Positions 1 through 11,800 of a stretch of 64,000 nucleotides of DNA are shown here, piece after piece. The translations under genes and the position numbers were made by a program. Below the pieces are notes generated by a model. It searched no databases. It saw only the letters and a program-made list of their open reading frames with translations, and was not told the origin of the DNA. The first letter of the stretch is position 1, and the number at the start of each line of letters is the position of its first letter. Source of the DNA: Thereva unica (lineage: Eukaryota; Arthropoda; Insecta; Diptera; Therevidae); contig CATLJY010000879.1 of NCBI GenBank assembly GCA_949987705.1, forward strand, positions 1 to 64,000. The letters run 5' to 3'.

Positions 1-490
1 TAAAATAAATTTATTAAACCGTTTACGTTGTTTGCAGCGAGATTTTTGTTACTTTTTGTCACATTTTTTTACGTTTTTGCAACTTGTAAACACTTTTAAT
101 TTATTGGTTTATATAAATATTTATATAATATTCCCAAATTATACAATGTAAACTTGGGCTGTTTCGCTAAATAAATTTTACAGCCAATATTAATCAATTA
201 CATCGAATTATATGTAATACTGTAATTGCAACACGCGTCTATTAGTCGTGGCGTTTCTTTAACAGCACTTCTCCGGCGTGTTTTGCGTACGGGATCACCA
301 ATATAGCTCCTGTATTCCGGGGAGCTTTCGAATTAAAACACGTTTTGATTCTGTACTTTCACTTAGAAATTTATTATCGTTAACAATTATTGTTTTATCA
401 CAGTTTTAACTATAGAATTAAATTGAATTATTATATTGATATAATATATGTATTTATATATATATGTATATATATTTTTGAGTCACTGAG
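1..490. other. AT-rich non-coding stretch, nothing recognised
   Basis: Strongly AT-rich sequence with runs of TATATA near 430-475 and no open frame of interest. Positions 235-330 are more GC-balanced but match nothing I recognise. It could be part of an old LTR or UTR, but no paired terminus is visible in the window. Confidence 0.5.
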
Positions 491-590
491 GTTTTGTATA
501 TTTATACGCACGCACGATGTCACGAGTTAGCGAGAGAGCCTTTTTGATAGTCATGATCAAACGGAGATGCCGGAAATTGGCTATCTCGAT

Positions 591-676
591 AAACACGATC
601 GGGACGGAACGGGAGACGGCAAGATCACTGAACTTTAAGTTCGGTGATCGATGGAGTGTTCCGACTGATCGTGTTT
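591..676. repeat. nested inverted repeat (two-level dyad)
   Basis: Outer arms at 591-610 and 658-676 are near reverse complements (AAACACGATCGGGACGGAAC against GTTCCGACTGATCGTGTTT). Inside them, 623-649 is an almost perfect 27-bp palindrome. The single strand could form a two-storey hairpin. A 123-codon open frame (517-888) runs through it, but its protein has no recognisable domain. The function is unknown; it could be a fragment of a transposon end. Confidence 0.5.
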
Positions 677-889
677 ATTGTGTGGGAGGCTGTTGTGTGA
701 CTTTGCGTAACTTGGTAATTAAGTTTACGCGGTCACTACAATGGTTTGTCACTCTACTTCCAGAAAGCGTTCAGCTTTCTCTATACAATAATATGACTCG
801 CAGTAGTATTGCAGAAAGGCGTTTTCGCAAGTTCTTTCTTCCGGATGCAGTACTGCTGAAACGTTCACTCTACAACAGAAATTCCTGAG

Positions 890-1580
890 TGGCAGCCTGA
901 CATCGATCCATGGTTTATTCTGATCAAACCAGGAAAAATTAATTAAAACCGGAATCCAGAGTTTGAGATAGAAAATTCCATGAATTTAGAGCAGAGGCGC
1001 GTCACTACCCTGTAGATTTAGCTTACTTCGGAAGTCGGTCAGCTTCGAATGGGCAAATGTACATATGTGAGGGAGTTTTGGTTTAGGTTTTGGCTTGTGG
1101 CTTCAGATGAATGATATCGATTTACTTATCACTGAAAAGTCGATGCAACCTAAACTTTTATAGGGAGTATTCGTTTTATGTTGATGTTTAACAGAGCAGG
1201 ATGTGGACATAATGTTGGATTTAGTTCTTCATTGATGCAAAAAGTCGTGCATGTTGGGGAAGCTTATGTAAACCTAAATAACATAAATAAAGAGTAAATT
1301 CACCAATCACAGAAACGGTTAAATGAGAATCCAGTGAGGGATTCTAGGTATTTTTTTAGCCAACTTCAAAAAAAGAGGAGGGTATCAATTCGACGTGTAG
1401 GAATTTTTTGTTGGTCATGTTCACGCATAACTTTGTAACGCCACCAATAACTTTTTTGCTTTTTTGTTTTTGTTTTTTTTTTTGTTTGAAAGGGTAGTTT
1501 AAGAGTACTTTGAATTGATAAGGTATTTACCGACTTTCTGAAAAGATTTATTTACATATTTACTCAATACGAACTGTTAA
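890..1580. other. unannotated stretch
   Basis: No coding, RNA or repeat signal that I can support. It includes short poly-T runs near 1440-1490. Confidence 0.4.
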
Positions 1581-1581
1581 T

Positions 1582-1645
1582 GTCTTTCATGGCGCAGCGG
1601 GCTAAAGGCTTTCTCGTCCTTGTGGTAGTGAGTTCGATTCCTGCT
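1582..1645 (+). repeat. tRNA-like box A/box B pair, possible SINE head
   Basis: Position 1590-1600 (TGGCGCAGCGG) fits the RNA polymerase III box A consensus, and 1631-1641 (AGTTCGATTCC) fits box B with one mismatch. Their starts lie 41 bp apart, close to tRNA spacing. I cannot fold a full cloverleaf with a proper acceptor stem, so a tRNA-derived SINE head or tRNA relic is more likely than a working tRNA gene. It lies directly upstream of a miniature hAT-type element. Confidence 0.4.
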
Positions 1646-1675
1646 AACACCTGTTTTCGGGGCGATTTATTAAGT

Positions 1676-1849
1676 TAAGGTGGTAAGCAAACGCAAGAAG
1701 AAGACAATACTAATCTAGTCTTGGTCTTGTCTTGTTCAGTCGGTCTTGTTCTTGTTCTTGCATGCATGACTAAGTCTTATTCTTGGTCTTGCTAAATATG
1801 CAAGAACAAGACAAGACTGCAAGAACAAGACCATTTCTGCTCATCACTA
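1676..1849. mobile_element. diverged hAT-type miniature element (family of 59650-59800)
   Basis: The interior, rich in CAAGAACAAGAC and its reverse complement, matches the element at 59650-59800, and the right end reads CTGCTCATCACTA as in that copy. The left terminus has decayed, and I see no 8-bp target duplication. It carries no gene. It is assigned to hAT only through the better copy, which has an 8-bp duplication. Confidence 0.7.
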
Positions 1850-3130
1850 GCCGCAACAATTTCGGACTGATGGAAGTGCGATGATAACCTCCTACCGTTG
1901 GCCACTAGTAACTATTCTATTAGAGAGGACAGGCTAATATGATCGGCCTAGCCCCTTCCAAGTAAGGTTGGCGTGAGGCTAATAATCTCATCAGGGAAAA
2001 ATAATTATTACGGCAACGAAAACGGCAAAACCATTTACCCGATTTAACAATTTTCTCATGGAATGCTCGAACTCTGTACAGAACTCGAGCTACACAACGT
2101 CTAGCCGGCTAATAAGGCTTAACCGATCCCAAAGTTTCACTTAGGTCGGGTTTTCACCTAGCGGATGGTGCACCTCTTTCTTCATCTGGTAGTCTAGTAC
2201 TGCCTGCGACACAGCCCTAGTGGGATGGTTAGCGGGGGTTCTGTTATTTCAGGAGGCTCAACACTCCGATAAGGTTGTCTCTTGCTAACCTCGACTGTTG
2301 TGGCTCAGCCGCATGTTTAAAAAAATTAACTCATAGAACATCCCAGAGTTGGCTTCCTTCTCATGCATCCTCCAGACTACACCCTTAACCAATCCTTTTC
2401 TAATTTCTAATTTGGGAGGACCATGGTAAGCTTGCCGCAAGTAATCGATGGAGACGACATTGACTTGTGTGATGTGGTGAGAAGGTGACCAAACTGGATA
2501 AATTCCTTGTCCTTAGCATTTATAAGAGGTCGTTGATATAATTGAATGGGAAGGGCTAATTTAGCTCTACGATTTTAACCAGATTGGCAGAAAAACGGGA
2601 AACAACTATGAATGTCTGTAATCCAGTGAAACCTGCAACATACTTACTGCCCCGGCAATTCTGTGGATGGTACAGGCCAACAGAGATATCAAATCGACAA
2701 GTGTACAACCCTCTACGAAACTAAAAGGTCGAACCCTCACTCAAGAAAAAATGGTCTCTCATTATGACCCTTAAAGCAGTTATGGCGAGAATTAGTAGTG
2801 AAGTTGAGTCGGAATTACACGAGGCACTACGTAAATTGTACTGAAGCCTCAATTTTTTCAAATGACCCGGTTCAAAAATAATGTCCTACTGCTATATGAG
2901 CTTGTATCGAGATAAAAGAGGTGAGATGAGATTGTAAATACGGCATTTATTTTTTTTCATTTGCGGCAGCATAATTTCCAAGTTAAAATTAAGTGAGTCG
3001 AGATTGTAAAATATAAATATACTTTGTGGAGACATAGCTTTCTCTGAGGCAGTTTAATGTATATTAGAATAAAAACTCGCATAAAAAGCTCTTCATTGGT
3101 AATTTATTTTCTTTTTTTTTGTAAATCTGC
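1850..3130. other. unrecognised; contains a possible retroposon 3' tail piece
   Basis: No coding signal. The stretch 2348-2400 (CTTCTCATGCATCC then CCCTTAACC) resembles 46830-46880, and more weakly 57230-57290. These may be remnants of one non-LTR element's 3' region. The remainder is unassigned. Confidence 0.3.
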
Positions 3131-3135
3131 TTGTT

Positions 3136-3420
3136 TTTGTCATTTTGGCATTACAATAGCACCTCACCCCATTTGAAGTATGGCAGTACTTTTTTTTGTG
3201 GTAAGATGAAGCTTAGGAGTCACCCTTTGTACTATTAGTCCGACATGGTGTAATGAGTAGTAGTAAGCTTGATCTGAAGGATAGATGGCATAGGATAGTG
3301 TTTGGTAGATCACGATTATAAAATGAGTTCCTAAAAGGTGCCTCTTTGTCCGCTTGAGCCAGTACAATGTCATACTTCAAATGAGGCGAGGTGCTATTGT
3401 ATTGTCAAATTGACAAAAAA
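3136..3420. mobile_element. inverted-repeat miniature element (~285 bp)
   Basis: The left segment around 3140-3182 and the right segment around 3371-3415 are reverse complements over about 45 bp with few mismatches. The core is CAATAGCACCTC followed by CATTTGAAGTATG. There is no transposase. A target duplication cannot be fixed because both flanks are poly-T/poly-A, so the superfamily is unassigned. Confidence 0.7.
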
Positions 3421-4480
3421 AAATCAAATTCCTTAGGTGTGAAAATACAGGTTACACCGAACCAACTTCCGTTTCAGCTTTACTTTGAGCGCCTTTAATT
3501 GATATGAAGCATTCTTTTGGCATGAAAAAATAAAGAGCTTGAAAGCAATTTAAACGAACTGAAATATTTGTTAATTTAAAAGGAACTCCCACTGCAAATG
3601 ATTTTATACAAGTGCTTGCACATTACTAAATCTTCCATTTAATAATAAATCAATCCCACGCAGGTCACGGAAGCTGGTGACAGCCCATTTTCGATGTTTA
3701 CTTTTTTTGTCCTTTTGATAACATCTACGAAAATCCATCGTCTTTTATTTGTATTCTATGAAAACAAAATCATCATTACAAGTGTACAAATGGATCTAAA
3801 AGGAAAACAAATAGCGGCCTACGAGTTTCCTCCTTTATTATTATAGTCCTTTGTGCTCGCAGTCCGTTTTCTATTGATATTTCCAAAAATAGAAGAATGA
3901 ATTTTTACGTCATTCATCTTCTTTGTGAGTAGACTTTTAAGTAGACAGCCAGGTGTTGAAGCTGAAACATTAACTCTGAATTTAATTTTTCTTTAAGGCT
4001 TCATTCCAGAACGCCTTAGGAGAAAAATCAACATCCTACCTCACCCCCAACATTCTTCACCGCAAGGACTAACTCGGTCAGAAAATCTTCTTCTACGGAG
4101 TTGTTATCTGCCTTTATTTTTAGGAAAAAACTTAGGGAATTTCTCTTTGAGCGGCAGCAAGTTTCGGACTAATCATAAAAAGAGTATAAAAAGCTAAGGA
4201 CGAAAATGGAAAGCTCAGGAAACTTTTCCAGGACAAAAAGTTGTGACAGCTCAGTAACCTTTTGTACGCAGGTGGGGTGCGTGAGTTTTTTGTAGTAATT
4301 TCTTTCCGCGGCGTTTGTGTCCTTAATGATTGTGCATTTAGTTATTGATTTAATGACTGCACAGTTGCGATCCTTAAATATTAAATCAGCGAAAACTTTT
4401 CCTTGGTGATTTTATCCTAAATAATTTAAATATGTATTAAAAAGAAGGCCATACGTATAAATGACACAAAGAGAGTGTTA
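3421..4480. other. unannotated stretch
   Basis: No gene or repeat structure recognised. The segment 4195-4260 (AAAGCTCAGGA and GTTGTGACA) resembles 16840-16910, which suggests a dispersed repeat, but only weakly. Confidence 0.3.
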
Positions 4481-4486
4481 AAATAC

Positions 4487-4957
4487 TAGAATGCGATTCG
4501 TTATCGGGTCGAGAAAGCGATTCGGTATCGGGTGGAGAAAGCGATTCGATATCGATACGAGAATGCGATTCGCTATCGGGTCGAGAAAGCGATTCGATAT
4601 CGATGCAAGAATGCGATTCGTTATTAGCTCGAGAAAGCGATTCGATGTCGATACGAACATGCAATTCGTTATCGGCACGAGAAAGCGATTCGACATCGAT
4701 ACGAGCATGCGATTCGTTATCGGCTCGAGAAAGTGATGCGATATCGATACGAGAATGCGATTTGTTATCAGCTCAAGATATCGATCGAAAATATGATTCG
4801 TTATCGGGTCGAGAAAGCGATCCGATATGGGTACGAGAATGCGATTCGTTAGAGGCTCGAAAAAGCGATTCGATATCGATACGAGCATACGATTCGTTAT
4901 TGGTGCGAGAAAGCGATTCGATATCGGTACGAGCATGCGATTCGTTATTCGATATCG
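4487..4957. repeat. 24-bp tandem array with 48-bp higher-order unit
   Basis: About 19-20 monomers of 24 bp of the type CGAGAAAGCGATTCGATATC, alternating with a variant having AATGCGATTCGTTATCGG, so that a 48-bp dimer is the better period. Each monomer carries GATTCG, and many carry the palindrome ATCGAT or GATATC. Because 24 is a multiple of three, both strands hold long open frames with repetitive peptides. These are by-products of the period. There are no spacer-repeat features, so it is not CRISPR. It is a small satellite or minisatellite. Confidence 0.9.
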
Positions 4958-5262
4958 TGCTCCGCTTTTATTGCCTTCGCATTAACGAATATCGAAACAA
5001 GCTTTCGCTTTTGGCCAAATCGTTTCCGAATCGAAATGTTTGCAGGGGTGTATGATGTGCCATAATTCTTGTCTTGTTTGCAGTCAGCACATACTTCGAC
5101 GGTAATTTATGCTCAATTGCAATTTTCATATTTCTTCTTCACTTGGCATCCTTCTGTGCGTTTTAGTAACTGGAACTTTGTACAAGATCGAGGGGGTTGT
5201 TTATTTACATTTGAATATATTTGTGTATTAGTAGGTGGCGTGTGATACTTAACAAGATGAAA
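4958..5262. other. unannotated spacer
   Basis: The first few bases are decayed array sequence. The rest shows no recognisable element. Confidence 0.4.
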
Positions 5263-5663
5263 TATACAGGGTGTATTAACGAGTATGTTGGGACGCCTGG
5301 CTATGGATATAGGTCTTGGATAGACGGAAGAGGGGGTGAAATCGTTACGGTTTAGCCGCTAGGGCGTTTTGAAATTTTTTTGGTAGAAGTTTACATTTCA
5401 CCCTGCATTTTTGTAACCGCTTAGCCTACGTGCATGAACAAAATACCAGTGAACGCAGAATTCCTTCACCTTGTTCATGCACGTAGGCTAAACGGTTACA
5501 AAAATACAGGGTGATATGTAAACTTCTACCGAAAAAATTTCAAAACACCCTAGCGGCTAAACCGTAACGATTTCCTCCCTCCACCCATACAATTTTTTGT
5601 TCGTCTATCCAAGACCTGTCCATAGCCAGGCGTCCCGACATACTCGTTAATACACCCTGTATA
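5263..5663. mobile_element. fold-back element, ~400 bp, ends TATACAGGGTG
   Basis: The two halves are reverse complements along most of their length. The outer ends are TATACAGGGTGTATTAACG and its complement. A further inner pair, TAGCCTACGTGCATGAACA and its complement, surrounds a centre near 5448. The flanks are a symmetrical TATA, so a TA or TATA target duplication is possible. There is no coding capacity. A 40-bp piece of an internal segment recurs at 62611-62650. Confidence 0.85.
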
Positions 5664-5907
5664 AATTACCAGGAAAAAGCTTGTACTATGTTGGAGTTAC
5701 TGTAGTAAAAGTTTAAAGGATGTGGTATTTGTAAATTCGGTTCAAAGGCTTCAGCGAATCAAATATTCTACGGTATCTGAACTGAATACTAATTAAAAAT
5801 CCGTATTTATCTGTTTTGGCAGAAATTTCTTCTTATCTGTACATTTTATAATAAAGTCATCGGGCCAACAAGCTCAACGGTGAAGACACCTTTGCTCCTC
5901 ATGGATC
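5664..5907. other. spacer before gypsy LTR
   Basis: AT-rich, nothing recognised. Confidence 0.4.
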
Positions 5908-6270
5908 TGTAGCGAAACACCAGAAATGAAGTAATATACAAAAAACACTTGTGGTTATGCCCACATTTAATAACACAATTTTTATTGTATAAACTTTTAT
6001 TTTACTTCAATAATTCAACACTTATTCAATAGTTCAATTAAACAATAACTTGCGACAAGGAACTCTCTATAAATCTAAATTGCTAAATTTTAATTATCGC
6101 CCGATACTAGGTCGCAACCATCACTCGTGGACTTGGCAGAAGAACTGTCTAGTCTCGATCGGCGGGAAAAGGAAATTCCTCTCTTATGCACCGCTACTTT
6201 GTGGCTGAATTAATTGTGGGTGCGTTTCGTATTTTTTTTGGGCGGAAGTGTAGAGTGTCGATACTCTACA
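5908..6270 (-). repeat. 3' LTR of a minus-strand gypsy-type element
   Basis: Read on the minus strand, it starts at 6270 with TGTAGAGTATCGACACTC and ends at 5908 with CGCTACA, giving the classical TG...CA form with matching TGTAG/CTACA termini over 363 bp. Directly upstream on that strand is a polypurine tract (GGAAGGGGGGTAC, complement of 6271-6283). The partner LTR is absent from the window. Confidence 0.75.
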
Positions 6271-6298
6271 GTACCCCCCTTCCAGTAAAAAAAAATGT

Positions 6299-7271
6299 TT
6301 ATTTGAATCTTACTTTCGTTAACTTAGTACTTTTTTCAACGGTCTCGGAAATAAATGCTGGTTTCAGCCGATCGATAGAGATGTTTGCGTTCTTACCCTT
6401 TATGTTTACTACGAAATACTTTCTTAACCGGCGCACTACTGGGAAAGGCCCTTCATATACTGCACGCAGGGCTCCTTTCCGCGGTATTGCTTGTATAAAA
6501 ACTTGCTCGCAATTATCTAATTCTTTAGGGATGAAAGTCTTACTGTTCGAATGATTAGTTTTGATAGGTTTGTACGTTCGTATTTTCTCTCTCAGTTGCT
6601 GCACGAAATCATCGGGACTCGTCTCGTCGAGTGTCGTGTCGGGTATGAAAAACTCCGAAGGTAGTCTGAGTGGTTGGCCGTAGACCAATTCTGCCGGTGA
6701 AAACTTTAAATCTGGCTTGTATGCTGCTCGTATGCCTAGGAGTACTACTGGTAAATCTTCTGTCCAGCCCGAATTTCCCTTACGGCATTTCAGGGCTGCC
6801 TTCAATTGCCGGTGAAATTGTTCGACCATGCCGTTCGATTGCGGATGGTACGTTGTTGTTCGGAATCTATGGCTTCCCAGAAGTTCGGCTAATCGGTGAA
6901 ACAGTCGCGATTCAAACTGGGTTCCCTGATCTGTAGTGATATGTAGCGGAACTCCGAATCGACTTACGAATTCTTGGAAGAATGTCTGCGCTATAGTTTG
7001 TGAGGTGATGTCCCTCAAAGGGTAGGCTTCTGGCCACCGGGTGAACCTATCTACCACCGTCAAAATATAAGTATACCCTTTCGATACTTCCAAGGGTCCT
7101 ACTATATCCAGATGGACATGTGCAAACCGGTCGTCGGGTATAGGAAAATCTCCAGGTTGGCTTTTGGTATATCTGCCAATTTTCGATCGCTGACAGGGGA
7201 TACATGATTGTGTCCATAGACCAAGAGCTACTGGACCGTCCGAGTAACGGTGTGTCTGTAAGGCTAGAAAT
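6299..7271 (-). pseudogene. pol: gypsy (Ty3-like) integrase, C-terminal part of pol
   Basis: The minus-strand open frame ends at 6299 and runs back into degenerate sequence near 7271. In order it shows the end of the integrase zinc finger (WTQSCIPCQRSK), the catalytic core with HLDIVGPL, VDRFTRWPEA, TTDQGTQF and the glutamate in SNGMVEQFHRQLK (a DD35E core), then a C-terminal GPFPVVRR...DRLKPAF segment typical of gypsy integrases. The last codons lie about 15 bp from the polypurine tract and LTR. The first in-frame start candidates near 7093 are inside the domain, so they are not a real start. Protease, RT, RNase H and gag are absent, so this is the 3' remnant of an element cut at about 7275. 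Confidence 0.9.
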
Positions 7272-7289
7272 TCTTATGGTGATGAGTCA

Positions 7290-7640
7290 TAGTTGCCTAA
7301 GTACAATGACCATCGCCTGGCACGCCTCAGCCCTGCACGTCATCAACCCCTATATTTTTGAAAGTGTAGGAAACATTTGAAAAAAAAACTTGTTCCTGTA
7401 AGCTTGAAATTTTTTTACCATTTTGTTTATTTGTTATTAAGTTCAAAAAAAAATTGACAGGCGTTTTCGATGAGCACAAGTACCTGACAGGTGAGCCTGA
7501 AGGTGTATTATGTGTAAATTAAAATAAACTTTATTCTGTAAAGTTGAAATTTACAGATATGTTTCTTTAGACGATTTAAAGTAAGTTGGTACAATGACAG
7601 GCGGTTCTGGCTAGCATAAGTCCTTGACAGGCGAGGGGAA
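7290..7640. repeat. ~135-bp degenerate tandem duplication
   Basis: About 7390-7500 and 7525-7640 share, in the same order, an AAACTT..CTGTAA..TTGAAATTT segment followed by GACAGGCG and then a second GACAGG..GAG. A third, weaker piece (AAGTACAATGACCATCGCC) lies near 7300-7330. No coding signal. The origin is unknown. Confidence 0.55.
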
Positions 7641-8550
7641 AGATGAGTGCGAGTAAGAGGCGTAGCATGAAAAATCATATCGTTGTTAAATATGGGACCC
7701 CAATGCAGGAAAATCCAGATTTTTGTTATATTTTATAATTATAGTAGATAGTTTTACGAAAATTTTAAGGTATCTTGCAGCGTCCTACGATGGTTTTTGG
7801 GGCTCTGGGAGGTAAAAATGTGGTTTAATTTAAGCGAAAAAGAGGTTTTTTCCTGAAATTACATATAAAAAACGCCATAAATAGATGGACGTATAAATTG
7901 CGTGATTATATATAAATTATATATAAAGACAGTCGGGAAAAGGGGGAAAAGGGGGACATAATAGATTTCTTGACGCTATAATTAAGAGAAAAATCGTCGG
8001 AATTCAATGAATGTGTTTTGGATAAAATTGGTCCAGGGCAACAGGTGGTAAACAGCTAATAATAGTAGCGAAAACACGTTTTTCACGTTTTGGGTACGAA
8101 AAAAATGTTGTTTTGGAAAACAAAAAATATTATAATAGTGCTTAAAAAGACGAAAATTGTGAGTTTTGGACCATTGATATCGGTCAATAGGTTTTTGCAG
8201 CAAAATTGAAAAATCATTAAAAATTGCAGTTTTTTGACATTTAATTATAGGTAGTGTAATTATCGTAGAACCTTGCGTCAGGGCTTAAATTGTGGCCACT
8301 GATGGTGCCTACCTACAATAAAAATATCATGAAAAAATAATGGTAACTTTTCGAGTAAATCTCAAAAATGTATAATGTTAATGCAAAAATGTATAACCGC
8401 CAAACGCTCGAATATCGGTTGGAATGTGGTGGCTTTGCTGGCTGCCCGTCGATCGACCATAAACCCCACTCTCGTTTTTCACCATCGCAATAGTAAAGCG
8501 TCATCGTTTTGTCGATTGTTGTTGCAACGATCGTCAATGTCCCGGATGTA
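7641..8550. other. unannotated stretch
   Basis: AT-rich, with only short frames that have no recognisable domain. Nothing supported. Confidence 0.4.
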
Positions 8551-8553
8551 GTA

Positions 8554-8818
8554 AAGAAATGGAATTAGATTGGCCATTCCATACAACGCGATCACGAGAA
8601 TTTAGACGAACAGGCCCTCGGCTGGAATCCGCAAGGATCCCGTCGAATCGGAAGACTTAGAACAACGTGGAGGAGAGCCCTATTAGCAGGGGCCGCAGTA
8701 ACTGCGAGATCCTGGTCAGAGCTAAGAGCTGCCGCCCAAAACAGAGTACGCTGGAGGGCAAATGTTTCCGCCCTATGTCCCATGAAGGATTAAAGGGGAA
8801 TAAGTAAGTAAGTAAGTA
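8554..8818 (+). pseudogene. RTE-like non-LTR retrotransposon, 3' end of ORF2 (copy 1)
   Basis: The plus-strand frame from about 8554 reads KKWN-stop-IGH and later GRLRTTWRRALLAG, SWSELRAAAQNRVRWR and ALCP, ending at TAA 8791-8793. This is the conserved C-terminal tail of RTE-like reverse-transcriptase proteins, normally KWNWIGH...WRR...RVRWR. The tryptophan codon of that motif has become a stop, and everything upstream is missing, as in 5'-truncated retroposon copies. The sequence continues into a GTAA tetranucleotide run (about 8800-8818) that would be the 3' tail. The copy at 13660-13929 aligns with it across its whole length. Confidence 0.8.
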
Positions 8819-11800
8819 TAGCGCAGGGACTGATATTTTGCATTTCGACAATTCCATTGCTTTGATTTCCTTTTGACCAACGTGATGTCCTGTTCGTACA
8901 TTCCACGCGGCGAATTGAACTTCCATTCTGGGACCTGGTTACTAAACTGGGTAATGTCTATGACCTACCCCAAAGTTCCATCTGGGAAATAATAACGTCT
9001 CTTCGTTTTAGAACTGCTTTACCAGCCCATATTAATTTTTGTAATTCAAAGGTGACAATTATATATTGTCTATGCTCATGTATCTTTTCTGCCATTGCTC
9101 CGGGTCCATATAATGTAATGAATTATTATTCCTGGGAAGCCGTCTTTGAAGTAAGCCCAGACTGTTCGAGGGCAACTTCTCGATTGCATGACAAGAATTG
9201 CTTTTGGAGGAGAGGTAATTAGGTTTGGCGATTTTAATAGAAATTTTTACACTTGTATTAGCCGCTGTGTCAAATCCTCTGCCTTTATCTGGATTTGAGT
9301 CCTCCCGGATATCTTTGAATTTTAGTCTATAGACGACACAGTATACAAATACGTAATAAAACAAGTAATAATCGTTTCGAGCCTATTTTCTGCAGTTATT
9401 TAATTAATCGGAGGAAAATACATTCAATACTAGCAAAAACAATGCAGAATCCTTAAATCTGTGCTAATAGCCCCAAAAATGATTAATCCATCGAAACTTC
9501 GTCGTTACTGGTTCTTATCCTTCTTTCGGGTTTTGGGTTATTACTCTTTCGGAACGCTTTATGTACAACACACTAACGACAAATATTTTCGCATTCGCTC
9601 CTTGCTCATAACATTAAATCCTACTTGTGTTGATTAACTTATTCAAATTAACAGATCAGCGCGCCACTTGCAGGATATTCCTCCAAATTATACCTAGTGA
9701 AGACTTATAGGATAATATTAGTAGAAATAATTAATTACAAGAAGCCATTGGGTTGAGTAAATGAAACTGTGTGCCAGTAATTAGGTTAGTCAATCCAGCA
9801 GAAGGATTAGGATAATAATTTCGCTTTGTCTGATTTTCATCTAGTTCGGATGCGGTTGACAGTAAAACTTCTTACTTCCAACTAGAGAAAAAAAAGTTGA
9901 TACCATATGTAATTTTTATATTATCTGTGCTGCCACAAACATCGTAAACTTAAATCCATATATTTTTTTTATTCTCCATTTTTTCCAGAGCTCAAGTAAC
10001 TCAACTCGCTTTTTTTTATTTCACTGAGTTCATTCCCAAATGTCTAAAAAAACTGATACCTTTTGAGTTTATCACTTCTGTTTCAGTAAAATTTTCACTT
10101 TTTTCCATGCAAACATTTTTGCCAGAGCTCAAGTCTTCCACTACATAGTTATGATATTCAGTATAAAGGACACAGTCAGGATTTATGGGATTTTGACGTG
10201 AGGCAAGTGTTCGTTCAGGCTTTTGTTATGCACCCGAAAAATTCACTAGTTGTTTTGTATTCGCCTGAACGAGTGCCACTTCTGAATTTTTGTGAAAATG
10301 GATAGGCGAAACGTGCAAGTAATACTAAATATCACTTGACGAAGTTTGAAATATCCGATGTCAGATTTTTTTTTTTTAAATAAATTGTTCCTACATTATT
10401 ACATTTTGACGTTGAAACTTAGTGTAACCCTGCAGAGGCTGAAGAGTATGTACATTCCATAGTCCACATCCGAAAAATTCAGCACCACTAAAACACTTTA
10501 GGAGCTTAAGTAAGACCGGAAAAGGCCTTTTTGATAAGCTCAATGTTTACTTTTCTATGGCTAGTTAATATAGAGGGTGCTGGATACAATATCTAAAATT
10601 ATTAGCCTTCAACATAAATTTGAAGGATGGAAATCAATGGCTACCAGAAAATGAACTGGAAGTATTTCAAAGAAGTCACAGCCGGTCCTGGTATCCGAGG
10701 TGTTAAAATTTTGTTTAAATTATATTTCAACCCCTGTTAATAAGGTATTAGTTTTTCCTGCCCATAAAGCAATTATTTCGTAATGCGATATCGTTTAAAA
10801 CTTCTTGGGAGCGTGATTAGTGGTTGAAAACAGACCATTTTATCTTAAGAAATTAAGCCCCACCAATTATTAATGGCCATTAAAATCTTTACCTTCTTTT
10901 ATAGTCCTAGCCAGCAGTAACGATCCATTTCACGCTCTCCTTTCTGGATCCTTGTAATTTTTTTAATAAAAAGAAATCACTTTATCACACTCAAACGGAC
11001 CGGAAGGTGCCTTGAAATTCATGGCCAAATTACCATAGATAGCAATTTCTAGGCTTGGCGAAGAGCAGACCCTCTGCAATTCCGGAAGTCCTGAAATTCG
11101 CTCGAGAATAGTTCATTGGCTGCTTCTTATCGACAGACAAATTAATTAGATTTCCTCAAAACGCAAACTTAGGCAAAATGATGGAAGACAGCCCAGCTGC
11201 CAGCATTCATGCCTTGAATAAAGTGTAGCGCTACAGAACATCACCCAGACCCCAGTAGGGGTCGTTTACTATCCTGTGAGACTACGCTAATCTTCTCTGA
11301 ATCGTAAAATATAACTCGAGTAAGCATTTTAGGAGCATCCCTCGTCCTGATATTGGGACTCCACGAATTTTACTCCAAAGCTCTTGTGGTGGCGACTAAT
11401 GTTTCTTATTCATAAGACGTTTTCTAACCAGGTTTGAATTTATTAAGCGGGGGCGCGTCTCTGGAGGATTTCTGCTGTTTGTTGCAAAGTTTTCACTCAT
11501 AATGGATTTTGCAGAATCCTGATGGGAACACAGATTTTATTTGAATTTTTTAGCACAGATCAAAGATTGTTGATTCAAGTCAAATTTTTCATTACAAACT
11601 GGATTTGAAAAGTTACACGCACCATGAATAACGTTTCCTACAGATTTTTCTGCTTTTATATTCCCGAGTAAATATAAAAAACGGGCTTGTGGTGGGCGAA
11701 TCACGGCCGCTTGACTTTTTAAGGGGGATATGACGGCCGTAGAATTTTTACCCACTTGTAATGGGAGCACATACTGCCTTATGACGGCCAAACTTGACCG

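Noticed and set aside
517..888. 123-codon plus-strand open frame
   Set aside because: No recognisable domain, overlaps a two-level inverted repeat, and its length is possible by chance.
1582..1645. Functional tRNA gene
   Set aside because: Box A and box B fit, but no acceptor stem or anticodon arm can be paired convincingly.
4437..5055. Overlapping open frames on both strands with repetitive peptides
   Set aside because: They follow from the 24-bp repeat period (divisible by three) and lack any domain or start context, so I report the array and not genes.
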